DNA of 64,000 bases, taken from NCBI RefSeq assembly GCF_012033735.1, contig NZ_JAAVJD010000001.1, positions 1 to 64,000 on the forward strand, read 5' to 3'. Below the pieces are notes generated by a model that saw only the letters and a list, made by a program, of their open reading frames with translations, searched no databases and had not been told where the DNA came from. The number at the start of each line of letters is the position of its first letter. Positions within the stretch are counted from its first letter, which is position 1. Of the stretch, positions 7,893-17,039 are shown piece after piece. The position numbers were made by a program, and so were the translations under genes. Source of the stretch: Streptomyces lonarensis. Its GTDB lineage: Bacteria; Actinomycetota; Actinomycetes; Streptomycetales; Streptomycetaceae.

Positions 7893-8888
7893 CTAAGCGT
7901 TTGCGGGACGCGGCCAGATGCCGTCGATGAGCCAGGGACGGACAATCTGCTCCAGGCCGCTCAAGCACTGGTCCTCGCTGCCAGCTATCAACTGCAGCGC
8001 CCACTGGCGCGTTGCGCCAGCGGCCCAGTCCGCCACCTGGAGCTGCGGGTGGTCCTTGCTGTCCGCGAACTCAATGGTGCCCATGACGGGGGCTATGGAC
8101 TCGCCCGGCCGTGCCGGATTGGGAAAGAAGTGCGCGGTGTGCAGGAGAGTGGTGTTGCGGTCGACCACCTTCGATGCGTCGTGCACCAGGCGGAACCTGC
8201 CCAGGGTCTGACCAAACGTGGTGGCGAGGCAGTACAGGCTTGGGATCGCCGGATCTAGCTCGTCCTGATGCCCCTGGGATGCGATCTCCGCTGTGGTCTC
8301 GTCAGCGACGGGTCGGCAGTATTCAAGAAGCTCCAGCCACTCGGCGAACTGCTGGTCCTTCATGGACGCCTTGAGGACAGCTATGGCCGCGTACAGTTCG
8401 GCCGTGGTGGCCTTCTGACGAACCCAGTTCACGAACGCGTGGAGCATCCGGTCGTAGGCGTCTGCATCCCCCACGGCGGGTCCGGCCAGGTGCAGCATGT
8501 CCGCCAAGGCGAGGGTCTGTTTCCCCTCGTAGAGGTTGTAGCCGTCCTGGTGCGCCATGGGTTCCACGATGATGTCGACCATCTTGGTTATCACCATGAA
8601 TCGCTTGTGGACCATGTAGGTCCGCACGCTCCCCTCGGGCAGACGCGAGAAGGCGTTCATCAGCGCCTTCCGTCCGCCGCTGGAACGCGCCAGCGACCTG
8701 TACTTCGGCTCGCGAAGATTGCGCGGGAGCTGGCCACGGACCTCGTCGACGATAGAGGCTGCGAGGTCGTCAGTGAGGTGGACCCCGGCCAACGTGAAGA
8801 CGGGCTGGTGCGGGTCGAGGAGGTTCTGGCCCGAGTTGGCGGACTCGTCGACGTAAACGACGGGGGGTGCCGAGGATGAAGTGGACAT
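7893..8888 (-). CDS. DUF3800 domain protein, 331 aa
   Basis: DUF3800 proteins have an RNase H-like fold and are widespread in mobile elements. The N-terminus has the diagnostic YVDESAN, which supplies the first acidic residue. The C-terminal part has FADSKDHPQLQVADWAAG, supplying the later conserved acidic residues. In between is a helical region with Phe/Trp-rich segments. The length is normal for the family. It is a single gene with no operon partner. A nuclease role is inferred from the fold; the physiological role of the family is not established. The ATG at 8888 is the first start and fits the motif position. Confidence 0.8.
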   Translation of the reverse strand: MSTSSSAPPVVYVDESANSGQNLLDPHQPVFTLAGVHLTDDLAASIVDEVRGQLPRNLREPKYRSLARSSGGRKALMNAFSRLPEGSVRTYMVHKRFMVITKMVDIIVEPMAHQDGYNLYEGKQTLALADMLHLAGPAVGDADAYDRMLHAFVNWVRQKATTAELYAAIAVLKASMKDQQFAEWLELLEYCRPVADETTAEIASQGHQDELDPAIPSLYCLATTFGQTLGRFRLVHDASKVVDRNTTLLHTAHFFPNPARPGESIAPVMGTIEFADSKDHPQLQVADWAAGATRQWALQLIAGSEDQCLSGLEQIVRPWLIDGIWPRPANA

Positions 8889-9439
8889 GGACAGAGAATG
8901 CCCCGCCAGCTTCGGGGCGGTCCAGCCGAAGTCGGCGATGGAAGCCGCAGCGGTCGGTTACCCCCTTAGCCTGATCGCGCCGTCCGGCTGGTGAGCCGCG
9001 CGGAGGGGCGGGGACCTGCGGCCCCGGAACCCGCGGTTCCTACGCCTTCTGGTGCTCACGGATCAGCTCTTTATGCAGGTCAGCATGATAGCTCGCCCTC
9101 CCCGTACGGCGGGTCACCACACCTGTTCAGTTCGATTTATCCACCGAGTAGACGTCTCTCGGTCTCGTGAGTGTCTGCTGCGGTTTCTCGTGAACAAAGC
9201 CACCGGGGTTGGGCACCAAGCGCGGCTTGCGACATGCGCGGTGGGGTGAACGGTATGCGGGCGGCTGAACCGTAGAACAGCACGCTGACGTACCGTGACG
9301 GCCGCGAGGTCCCTGGCCACGACACGGGCGGAGTGGCTGCCAACCTTTAAGGGGAGGCGCGATCCCCGGGCCGGATCCGCGCCGTTCTGGCTCACGTAGC
9401 GATCTACCCCTGCCGGAGGAGCCTGCGTTCTTCGTCGGG

Positions 9440-9462
9440 GCGTGCCGATCAAGTCGGCACGC
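9440..9462. repeat. Hairpin upstream of relaxase
   Basis: GCGTGCCGA (9440-9448) and TCGGCACGC (9454-9462) form a perfect 9-bp inverted repeat with loop TCAAG. It is a candidate oriT or operator element. Confidence 0.55.
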
Positions 9463-9577
9463 GCCGTAGGCACCGCCAGAAGCAGCCCGGTAACAGCGAG
9501 GCCGCAGGCACTTCCCGCCCGAAGTTCCACCACAGAGCACTGCCCTTACTAACCGATCTTGAAGACAGAGGACCAAG

Positions 9578-9600
9578 GTATCGTCACTTCGTGACGATAC
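9578..9600. repeat. Hairpin immediately upstream of relaxase (oriT/operator candidate)
   Basis: GTATCGTCAC (9578-9587) and GTGACGATAC (9591-9600) form a perfect 10-bp inverted repeat with a TTC loop. It ends 40 nt before the relaxase start. Relaxases commonly recognise such a hairpin next to nic, and it could also be an autoregulatory operator. Confidence 0.6.
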
Positions 9601-9640
9601 AGTCAGCCAAGACGACCGGAGCTGGCCGGACAGGAACGGG

Positions 9641-12600
9641 GTGAGCGGGCCGATGGGCTGGGTGACCATGATCGGCCCGTCCGAGGAGCAGGTTGAGTAC
9701 CGCCTTACCGGCGGCCACGGCTGCGGGAAGTCCACCTCTGTCGACGCGGCCCCGCTGGTCGCCGCCATCGAGGCCAAGGCCGAAGCCACTGGTTCGCCCG
9801 TCGCCTCCCTGCTTGCCAACCGCGAGGCCAAGCGCGCCTTCTTCCGGGCCCGCGGACTCATCCGCAGCAAGGGCACGGCCCGGTTCACCGGATTCGACGC
9901 CGTCGAAGTTGCCACCGCCGCAGGGCTCGATGCCCGCGAGTTCTACGGCGAACAGGCTCTTCCCGCCCAGTCGGCAGACGGGCAGGTGGACTACCACCTC
10001 GACGCCAGCGAACGCCCACTGGTGTGGATCGGCGGCGGCCTCTCCGAGTTCGGCATTTCTCCCGGAAGCACCCTCGGCCCCGAGCAGTTCCCCGCCGCCC
10101 GGCGCCTCATGCACGGCGAGGACCCGCGGAACGGGCAGACCCTCGTCGAGCCCAAGCTGGCCATCGCGCCGGCCGCCAAGCTACCGGCCGCTCCACTGGC
10201 CCGCGCCATCCGCCGCGCCGCCGCTGAACGCAGCGTGGCCCCCTCGACGCTCCTGGACTCCAAGCGCAAGCAGGACGCATATCGCAGGCTGGAGAGCCAG
10301 CTCCGGCGCTTCGGCGAATCACACCGAGTCCCCGTATCGACCGTGCTGAGGCTCGCCGGTGCCGTCGGCATCGACGCGGTCGAGCTGTACGGCGACCACA
10401 TCGTGGAGAAGGCCCTCACCGCCGAGGCAGGCGGCCATCTCGACGCGCGCGCACTGCTGCGCGCCGTCGAGGCGCGCGGGGCCGAGACCGGCCAAGCGCC
10501 CGCCCACCTGTTCACCGCTGCTTCCATGAAGAGCAGGTACGGCCAGACCGCGCGGGAGGGGGAGCGGCGGCTTCGCGACCTGCCTATGGACGTCCGTGAA
10601 GCCATCGCGATGGCCAAAGCAGCAGGACTCGCGCCCGAAGACGTCTGGGACCCGGAGGAGATCAAGGCTGCACTCCTCGAAGGCCGAGTGCAGGTGGGCA
10701 ACTACGGCGCCGACGTCACGCTGGACCTCCCCAAGTCGAAGTCCGCGTTCCTCGCCTACGCGCCGGACGAGGTCGCCGCCCAGGTCGAGGACATCTACAC
10801 ATCCGCCGGCCGCGAATCCATCAGCGCGCTGGAGCGGTGGACGGCCTATGCCATGCGCGGCCACCACGGCGACGGCGACGAGGCCAAGACGCTGGCGACG
10901 AGCGGGTTCTCCGGCTGGATGATGGTCCACCGCGCCGCCCGTCCCGTGGACAGCGCCCCGTACGGAGACCCGCACTTCCACCTGCACTTCACCCTCGCCA
11001 ACATGGTCAGGGGGACGGACGGCAAGTGGTCCACCATGGCCAGCGGAGGCCGAGACCTCCACCGCCACACCCGAGCCACGCAGTCCCTCATGAACGCCCG
11101 CGTCCGCCGCGAGCTGACCGACACGTTCGGCATCACCTTCCGCCGCGAGGAGCGGACCGGCGCCTGGGAAATCTCAGCGATCCCCGAGACGACCATCCGC
11201 CTGTTCAGCAAGCGCGACAGCCAGGTTCGGGACCTGCTGACCAAGCTGGGCATCGACTACGGCACCGCCACGACCCGCGAACGCACCGCCGCTTCCATCG
11301 CCTCCAAAGCCGCGAAGAACGGGGAAGCCACCGGAGCCGACGACGACGTGTTGCGTGCCTACTGGCAGGCCGAAGGCCGCGCCGCAGGCGACGACCCCGA
11401 GGCCATCGCCGCCAGCGCCATGACCCAGCCCCGGGCCGACCAGAACCCCGGCCTCGACGAGCTGTGCGCCCTGATCTTCGACCCGGTGAACGGACTGACC
11501 AGCCACTCCAAGGAATTCACCCACGCCGCTGCCATCGCCGCCGTCCTCGACGGTCTGCCGTACGGGGTCGCGGACGCCGAGGAGGCCGAAGAGCTCACCA
11601 ACGCCGTCCTTCGCCACGCCGGCTACGCAGTCCAACTGAACCCGAAGGGCGCCCAGCACTTCACCCACGCCGACCGATTCACGACGGCGGACATCGTCGC
11701 GGCAGAAGCACGGATCGTCTCCGAGGCCACGAGGCGCCGCGACACCCAAACCGCCGTGGTCGACCGAGACACCGTCGAGATGACCCTGTCCGCCGTCGAG
11801 GTACAGCAGGGCGGCACCTTCACCTTCTCCGACGAACAGCGCGCGGTCCTCGGGCGACTGCTCACCGATGGACACGGAATCGACGCCGTGGTGGGAAGCG
11901 CCGGATCGGGCAAGACCACCATCATGGACACCGCTCGGCAGGCGTGGGAGGCCCACGGACTCGTCGTCGCCGGAGCGAGCACGGCCGCCGTCGCCGCCGC
12001 GAATCTCAGGGCGGAAGCAGGCATCGAGTCCCGCACCGTCGCCTCCTGGCTCACCGGCATCCGCACCGGCGGCCCCGGCCTCAACGGTGTGGACGTACTG
12101 GTCGTCGACGAAGCCGCGATGTGCGATGACCGTGACATCGCCGAACTCCTCACCCACGCCGCGGATACCGGAACCAAGATCGTCGCCATCGGTGACCCCA
12201 AGCAGCTGCACTCGCCCGGCATCGGCGGGTCCTTCGCCGCCGTGCACCACGTCGTCGACGGACTCACCCTCAACCAGAACTTCCGGCAGCGAGACGCGAT
12301 CGAGCGACGAGCACTGGAGCTGTGGCGCGACGACAACCGCGTAGACGCCCTCCGGGCCTTCGCCGGAACGGGCCGCGTACACGCCCTCGCGGACAAGGAC
12401 ACCACCCTGGCCGCGATGCTCACCGTCTGGGCTGACAAGCGCGCGGCACACACCGACGACCACACCGCCGTCCAGCAGCTCCTCATGCTCGCCGCGACCA
12501 ACGAGGTCGTCGAGGAACTGAACATCGGGGCCCGCGCGCTGCGCAAGGAGACCGGCGACGTGACCGGTCCTGAACACACCTACGCCTTGCCCGGTGGCGG

Positions 12601-14092
12601 CGAGCTGACGCTGTCCGTCGGAGACCAGATTCTCCTTCGGATCAACGACTACCGGGGGAAACGGAGCCGAGGCGCCAACGAAGACGTACTGAACGGCCAC
12701 CGCGGCATCGTCCGCGCAGTGGACGAGGAACGCCGAGTCCTGGTCGAGTGGCGAGAGAAGACCCCCGACGGCCACCGCGACGTGGCCGAATGGGTCGACG
12801 CCGACTACATCGCACAGGGCGGCCTCAGCCTTGGGTACGCCATCACCGGCCACAAGTCTCAGGGACTCAGCGTCCAAGAAGCCCTGGTCTACGGCCCCGG
12901 CGCCCAAGCGAATGCCCTCTACACGATGATGTCGCGGGACAAGAAGGAATCCCACCTCTTCCTGCCGCTCGCCGTCTACGAGACCGATGCCGACCAAGCC
13001 CGTGACGGCGACGCGCTCACCGACCAGCAACAGCTTGACCGCGCCGTCGCCGGCCTCATCCGCGAGATCGAGAACGGCGCCGAGGAACGCATGATCCTCA
13101 CCGAGCTCCCAGAGAAAGCGGTGCCTGCCCATGTCCGCCAGGCCGCAGCGAACCTCCCAACACATCAGGCCACCGCCGCCGACGACGCGGTCACACCCGC
13201 GGAGGTTCCCGAGCGCGAGGACCGTCCCGAAGGGGCGAGCCCCGCCCCGCACGGAGAGCCGACCACACCTGGGCAACCCACTTCGACGGCCGACCGTCCC
13301 CACAGCCACCTCAGCGACTCAGCCCTGCGCAACGCAGTACGGAAAGCTGCCACCGCGGCGCGCGCAACCAGGACGGCGGCAGAAAACGCCGAGGCCGCCG
13401 CCGCCCGAGCCGAACAGGCAGCCGCAGCCGGGACCGGACCGAACACCCTCGCCCTGCTGCACCGACAGCGGGACGCCGCCCACCGCGCCGAGGCAATCCG
13501 AGAACTTCGAGCGCTGGACGACACGATCACGGTCGGCACGGATCGCCTGCACGGCGAACGAACCCGGGTCCAAGAGCTCGAACTCCAACTGGCCGCGACC
13601 ACCCGCTTCGGGCGCCCCGCGCTTCGTGGGGACAACCGCAAGGCAGTGGAGTCCGCGCACGAGGAACTGCGTCGGACATGCGAGGAGACCGAACACGAGC
13701 TGGACCAGCTCACAGGCCGGATGGAAGCTGTCGCCCGGCTGGCCGGACCGGTTGATGAGCACGAAGCTCTGCTCACTGAAGCGGCCATGCCACAGAACCA
13801 GAAGACCGCGCTCCTACGACGCGCGAACGAGCAGGACCGCCAGGCGGCTACGAGACTTCGGGCCGAAGCAGGGCTTGCACGGAACCGTGATCGAGCGAGC
13901 AGCCACCGAGTCTCCCGACTTCACCGAGAGATGGCCCTGCGGAGCCAGGGTGCGGTCGTGCACCCCGACGAAGGCGAGAGCGTGGCTCCCGCAGCCCCCC
14001 GGCCAGAAACGCCGTACATCAACCGGGCCACAGCGGACTTCGCAGGCCACGGGACTCCGCCGGACCCCGCACAGGACGCACCGACCGTCTAG
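9641..14092 (+). CDS. MobF/TraA-type conjugative relaxase with RecD-like helicase, 1483 aa
   Basis: The protein nicks oriT and unwinds the transferred strand. The relaxase domain shows the three-histidine metal site HFHLHF (about 445-449), the DLTFSAPKS-like DLPKSKSAF (362-370) and candidate catalytic tyrosines near Y20 and Y118. A UvrD/RecD-type helicase follows, with Walker A GSAGSGKT (752-759), VVDEAAM (821-827) and GDPKQL. The tail (from about 1190) is Ala/Glu-rich coiled coil. Between residues 39 and 340 there are three diverged copies of a roughly 66-residue helical unit (39-104, 186-251, 272-337), which I do not recognise as part of standard MobF relaxases. GTG 9641, preceded by AGGAACGGGG, is chosen; ATG 9653 is possible. 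It lies far from the transfer channel genes (42.5-53 kb). Confidence 0.9.
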   Translation: MSGPMGWVTMIGPSEEQVEYRLTGGHGCGKSTSVDAAPLVAAIEAKAEATGSPVASLLANREAKRAFFRARGLIRSKGTARFTGFDAVEVATAAGLDAREFYGEQALPAQSADGQVDYHLDASERPLVWIGGGLSEFGISPGSTLGPEQFPAARRLMHGEDPRNGQTLVEPKLAIAPAAKLPAAPLARAIRRAAAERSVAPSTLLDSKRKQDAYRRLESQLRRFGESHRVPVSTVLRLAGAVGIDAVELYGDHIVEKALTAEAGGHLDARALLRAVEARGAETGQAPAHLFTAASMKSRYGQTAREGERRLRDLPMDVREAIAMAKAAGLAPEDVWDPEEIKAALLEGRVQVGNYGADVTLDLPKSKSAFLAYAPDEVAAQVEDIYTSAGRESISALERWTAYAMRGHHGDGDEAKTLATSGFSGWMMVHRAARPVDSAPYGDPHFHLHFTLANMVRGTDGKWSTMASGGRDLHRHTRATQSLMNARVRRELTDTFGITFRREERTGAWEISAIPETTIRLFSKRDSQVRDLLTKLGIDYGTATTRERTAASIASKAAKNGEATGADDDVLRAYWQAEGRAAGDDPEAIAASAMTQPRADQNPGLDELCALIFDPVNGLTSHSKEFTHAAAIAAVLDGLPYGVADAEEAEELTNAVLRHAGYAVQLNPKGAQHFTHADRFTTADIVAAEARIVSEATRRRDTQTAVVDRDTVEMTLSAVEVQQGGTFTFSDEQRAVLGRLLTDGHGIDAVVGSAGSGKTTIMDTARQAWEAHGLVVAGASTAAVAAANLRAEAGIESRTVASWLTGIRTGGPGLNGVDVLVVDEAAMCDDRDIAELLTHAADTGTKIVAIGDPKQLHSPGIGGSFAAVHHVVDGLTLNQNFRQRDAIERRALELWRDDNRVDALRAFAGTGRVHALADKDTTLAAMLTVWADKRAAHTDDHTAVQQLLMLAATNEVVEELNIGARALRKETGDVTGPEHTYALPGGGELTLSVGDQILLRINDYRGKRSRGANEDVLNGHRGIVRAVDEERRVLVEWREKTPDGHRDVAEWVDADYIAQGGLSLGYAITGHKSQGLSVQEALVYGPGAQANALYTMMSRDKKESHLFLPLAVYETDADQARDGDALTDQQQLDRAVAGLIREIENGAEERMILTELPEKAVPAHVRQAAANLPTHQATAADDAVTPAEVPEREDRPEGASPAPHGEPTTPGQPTSTADRPHSHLSDSALRNAVRKAATAARATRTAAENAEAAAARAEQAAAAGTGPNTLALLHRQRDAAHRAEAIRELRALDDTITVGTDRLHGERTRVQELELQLAATTRFGRPALRGDNRKAVESAHEELRRTCEETEHELDQLTGRMEAVARLAGPVDEHEALLTEAAMPQNQKTALLRRANEQDRQAATRLRAEAGLARNRDRASSHRVSRLHREMALRSQGAVVHPDEGESVAPAAPRPETPYINRATADFAGHGTPPDPAQDAPTV

Positions 14093-14357
14093 GCAAAGCG
14101 CTCCGAAGTGGTCATCCGTGGTCGAGCGGTAGTCGCGGCTTCGCAACAGGCGAGGGCTACACGGTGCCGATCGCACGCCAAACCGCAGGCGGCGTCGACC
14201 GCGGGCTGCTCGTCGTCACCGATTGAGGACTGCCCCACGAACGGCACGGACAGCTGACCGAAGACGGCACCTCGGCAAGCGGGCGTGCCCTCGGCTGCCG
14301 ACCACGCGATGCACCAGGGCTCACTCGACTGGCCGCTGAAGCGAAAGCCGAATCGCT

Positions 14358-15161
14358 TCAGCGCAGCCGGCCGATCCCGCCCCAGCCGACCCCATCGAAG
14401 GTGGCGGGCATCGCCGAGTCCGGGCGCCACTCCGTCAGCGGCACCACTCCAGGCTCGACCAGGTCCAGTCCCGCGAATAGCGTCCGGACCTGTTCCGGCG
14501 TGCGCAGTTTGTATGGAACAGCCCCCGTGTCGTCGTACTCCTGCTGCGCGACCGAGGCCCCCGCGCTCACGACGGCGTGGGAAAGGAGCATGTAGCTGCC
14601 CGGCGGAAGTCCTGCCAACAGCTGGTCGACCGCTGCTTGGGCCTCGGCGTCGTTCGGGACGTGCCCGAGCACGTCGGACAGGACGAGTGCGACCGGCCGG
14701 TCAAGGTCGAGGAGATCGCCTGCGGCGGCAAGGATGTGGTGGGGGTCGTGCAGGTCGGCCTCGACGTACTGCGTGGCCCCCTCGGGGGTCGAGGAGAGCA
14801 GCGCCTCCGAATGCATCAGGACCAGCGGGTCGTGGTCGACGTAGACGACCCGGGCGCCCGGGTCGTGGCGCTGCGCCACCTGGTGGGTGTTGTCGACGGT
14901 CGGCAGCCCGGTGCCGACATCGAGGAACTGGTTCATCCCGGCCTCGCGGACCAGGTACCGCACCCCGCGCGCGAGGAACCCCCGGCTGGCGCGTGCGACG
15001 TCGCGGACCGCGGGGAAGGTGGCGGCGTAGGCGTCGCCGGCCTCTCGGTCGACGGGGTAGTTGTCCGTGCCGCCGAGCCAGTGGTTCCAGATCCGTGCCG
15101 AGTGCGGCACGGAGGTGTCGATCCGTCTGCCCGGCTCCGGCCGGTCCGCCTGACGCGTCAC
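14358..15161 (-). CDS. SAM-dependent methyltransferase, Methyltransf_19 (DUF574) type, 267 aa
   Basis: The family is expanded in Streptomyces and its substrates are unknown. Visible hallmarks are the N-terminal DTSVPHSARIWNHWLGGTDNYPVDR signature, the SAM site FLDVGTGLP, VVYVDHDPLVL and the late VLSDVLGHVP. The GTG at 15161 follows AGGAGGG closely. It is a single gene, 265 nt after the relaxase on the opposite strand. A diverged relative lies at 34604-35398. Confidence 0.85.
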   Translation of the reverse strand: MTRQADRPEPGRRIDTSVPHSARIWNHWLGGTDNYPVDREAGDAYAATFPAVRDVARASRGFLARGVRYLVREAGMNQFLDVGTGLPTVDNTHQVAQRHDPGARVVYVDHDPLVLMHSEALLSSTPEGATQYVEADLHDPHHILAAAGDLLDLDRPVALVLSDVLGHVPNDAEAQAAVDQLLAGLPPGSYMLLSHAVVSAGASVAQQEYDDTGAVPYKLRTPEQVRTLFAGLDLVEPGVVPLTEWRPDSAMPATFDGVGWGGIGRLR

Positions 15162-15385
15162 ACGCCCTCCTTCGGTGGCGCTGCCCGCGCCCCTCGCCGT
15201 TGCGTGCGCCCATCCTCGCGGCACCCCACAGAGTCAGCAAGCGGGTGTCGGGGCGCGAGGCACTGTGTCGGATGCATCGAGAACGGTCGGTCCGGTCCGC
15301 CGGTAGTGCGGAGCGGAACTCGGGCAGACGGTCGGTTCGCGCCACCAGCTCACCCCGAAGCGGTGGGCCCTATCCGGGGGAGAGG

Positions 15386-15988
15386 TCACCACAGGGTGGG
15401 CTTCTGTTCTGGCTTTGTGGCTCCGGGGAGGCCGGGCGGGACAGCGATGGCCACGAGCTGATCCCAGCTCTCGTACTGGTCGGCCATGGTGATGAGGCGC
15501 TGGGCGGCTGCGTAGGCGTCGAAGGCCGCGCGGTGGCGTTGCCCAGGCGCATCGCTCAGGTCCAGCGAGGCGTGCTCGATCAGCGCGTCAAGGCGGTAGG
15601 TCGGCAGCCCCGGGTAGGCGGCCTTGGCCAGCCGGAGCGTGTCGATGACCCCGGCCGGCTGCCACTGCGGCAGGTGAGCGCGGAGAACGCGGTAGTCCAC
15701 GTGGGCGTGGTGGGCGGCGACCCACGCGGTACCGAGTAGGCCGTGGACCACGCCCTCGATCTCTCGCCAGCTCGGCTTGCCGTCGAGGACCTGGTTGGTG
15801 AGACCGTGCACGCGCGCGGCGAAGGGAGTGACGGGGCGGTTCGGCTTGGTCAGCCAAGCACCGGCGGTGTCCTTGTCGGGCCGCCCGTCGCGCACCGGAA
15901 GCGCGGCCACCTCGACCAGATCGGGCGGGTTGGTGCCCTTGCCTTCGATGTCGACAACCAGCAGCGCGGGCCAGGAGGAGAAGATCAT
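15386..15988 (-). CDS. DnaQ-like 3'-5' exonuclease, 200 aa
   Basis: A DEDDh exonuclease-type protein. ExoI motif VVDIEGKGT supplies the metal-binding Asp and Glu, VHGLTNQ matches the typical mid segment, AHHAHVDYRVL is ExoII with Asp, and QRHRAAFDAYAAAQRL is ExoIII with the His and Asp. The length matches stand-alone proofreading-like exonucleases. It probably trims DNA or RNA 3' ends; the exact role is not evident. It is a single gene with no overlapping neighbour. Confidence 0.8.
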   Translation of the reverse strand: MIFSSWPALLVVDIEGKGTNPPDLVEVAALPVRDGRPDKDTAGAWLTKPNRPVTPFAARVHGLTNQVLDGKPSWREIEGVVHGLLGTAWVAAHHAHVDYRVLRAHLPQWQPAGVIDTLRLAKAAYPGLPTYRLDALIEHASLDLSDAPGQRHRAAFDAYAAAQRLITMADQYESWDQLVAIAVPPGLPGATKPEQKPTLW

Positions 15989-16388
15989 GCGGTTGGTGTC
16001 CCGTTCTCCGCCTTCCAGCCGGTGTCGACTCGGCCATGTTGGCGGTCGTAGCGCGGAAACTCGTCCGGCCCTTCAACGATGTTCGCCACGCTCGGTGACG
16101 ACGGGTGTCCTTGGGGCGCCGCGTTCGCGCGTCTCCTCGCAGTCCTTCATGGCTCCCCGAGTCCCCGGCAGCCCAGCCAAACACCTCGCTACCTGCTGCG
16201 AGGCGTTAGCTTGCAGTGGGCGAGCCCGAAGTTTCCGGAGGTCGAGCCGGGCGCCCTCTCGATGTAGCGGAGGGCCGGTACCAGCTTCTGGAGCCGGATA
16301 GACTCGCTGAGACATCTGCTGTGCGCATGGCAGCGGCAGGGCAATTCAACCGGGGTTCGCATCCGTGACCCTTAGATTGAGGCGTAGC
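15989..16388. other. Non-coding stretch, 400 nt, upstream of the HisH-like gene
   Basis: No credible gene on either strand. It must contain the promoter of the HisH/HisF-like pair and that of the exonuclease gene (divergent). The HisH-like ATG at 16389 is preceded by GAGG at 6 nt. I see no clear repeat. Confidence 0.5.
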
Positions 16389-17039
16389 ATGCAGGACGAC
16401 CGGCCTGTGGTCGGCGTGATCGACTACCGAACCGGAAACAGCCAGAGCGTGGTTCATGCGTTGAACTTCCTCGGTGTTCCGAACCGTCTTCTCACCTCGC
16501 CGAAGGAACTGATCGGCGTAGATCGTATTGTTCTACCGGGTGTCGGGTCTGCCGGCACCGCGATGGCGTACCTGTCTGCGGCGGGTTGGCCCGAGGAGCT
16601 GAGGGGTCGCGTCGTTGATGGTGACACCCCGTTCCTCGGAATCTGCGTCGGCCTTCAGATCCTTTTTGAGTACAGCGAAGAGCAGAATACGGATTGCCTG
16701 GGCTGGTTGCCCGGCAGCGTGCAAGCCTTCGATGGGCTCAATGTTCGAGTGCCACAGATGGGCTGGAACCAGGTACGTCGCACTTCTGGTCACCCCTTCC
16801 TGGCAGGACTACCGGAAGCCGGTCACTTTTACTTTTACTTTGTGAACAGCTTCTACGCAGTGCCTGCCGAAACCGGGGACACTGCGGCGACCACCGAGTA
16901 CGGCGTAGCCTTCACCTCGGCCGTCGCACGCGGAAACATCATGGCCACGCAGTTCCACGCGGAGAAGTCCGGCCCGCTCGGGCTTGACCTGCTCAGCCGG
17001 TTCGCCACGACTCCGCAGGAGGAACTGTGTCTGCCATGA
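16389..17039 (+). CDS. HisH-like glutamine amidotransferase subunit, 216 aa
   Basis: A class I glutaminase that would release ammonia from glutamine for a partner synthase, here almost certainly the adjacent HisF-like protein. The nucleophile is in GICVGLQ (Cys86), and the His/Glu pair is in QFHAEKSG (His190, Glu192), so the triad is complete. The N-terminal VIDYRTGN and the VLPGVGSAGTAM oxyanion-loop region are typical of HisH. ATG 16389 has GAGG 6 nt upstream and fits the family N-terminus; an in-frame GTG at 16365 is less likely. The stop overlaps the next gene. Its context is a specialised locus rather than a histidine operon, so it is probably a paralogue (compare HisH2 of acetamidino-sugar pathways). 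Confidence 0.88.
   Translation: MQDDRPVVGVIDYRTGNSQSVVHALNFLGVPNRLLTSPKELIGVDRIVLPGVGSAGTAMAYLSAAGWPEELRGRVVDGDTPFLGICVGLQILFEYSEEQNTDCLGWLPGSVQAFDGLNVRVPQMGWNQVRRTSGHPFLAGLPEAGHFYFYFVNSFYAVPAETGDTAATTEYGVAFTSAVARGNIMATQFHAEKSGPLGLDLLSRFATTPQEELCLP

Larger units (their letters stand above)
8889..9640. other. Non-coding stretch upstream of the relaxase (possible oriT region)
   Basis: About 750 nt with no credible gene. It contains two strong hairpins (9440-9462 and 9578-9600) and a comparatively AT-richer patch (9100-9250). Its position directly before a MobF-type relaxase gene makes it the most likely place for an origin of transfer, but no nic site can be assigned by eye. Confidence 0.45.

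Noticed and set aside
11174-13309. A 711-residue minus-strand frame inside the relaxase
   Set aside because: It is antisense to conserved helicase motifs, with Gly/Val/Asp-rich composition and no recognisable domain. It is a shadow of the plus-strand gene.
16073-16315. Short open frames upstream of the HisH-like gene
   Set aside because: They lack ribosome sites and protein-like composition and lie in the expected promoter region.
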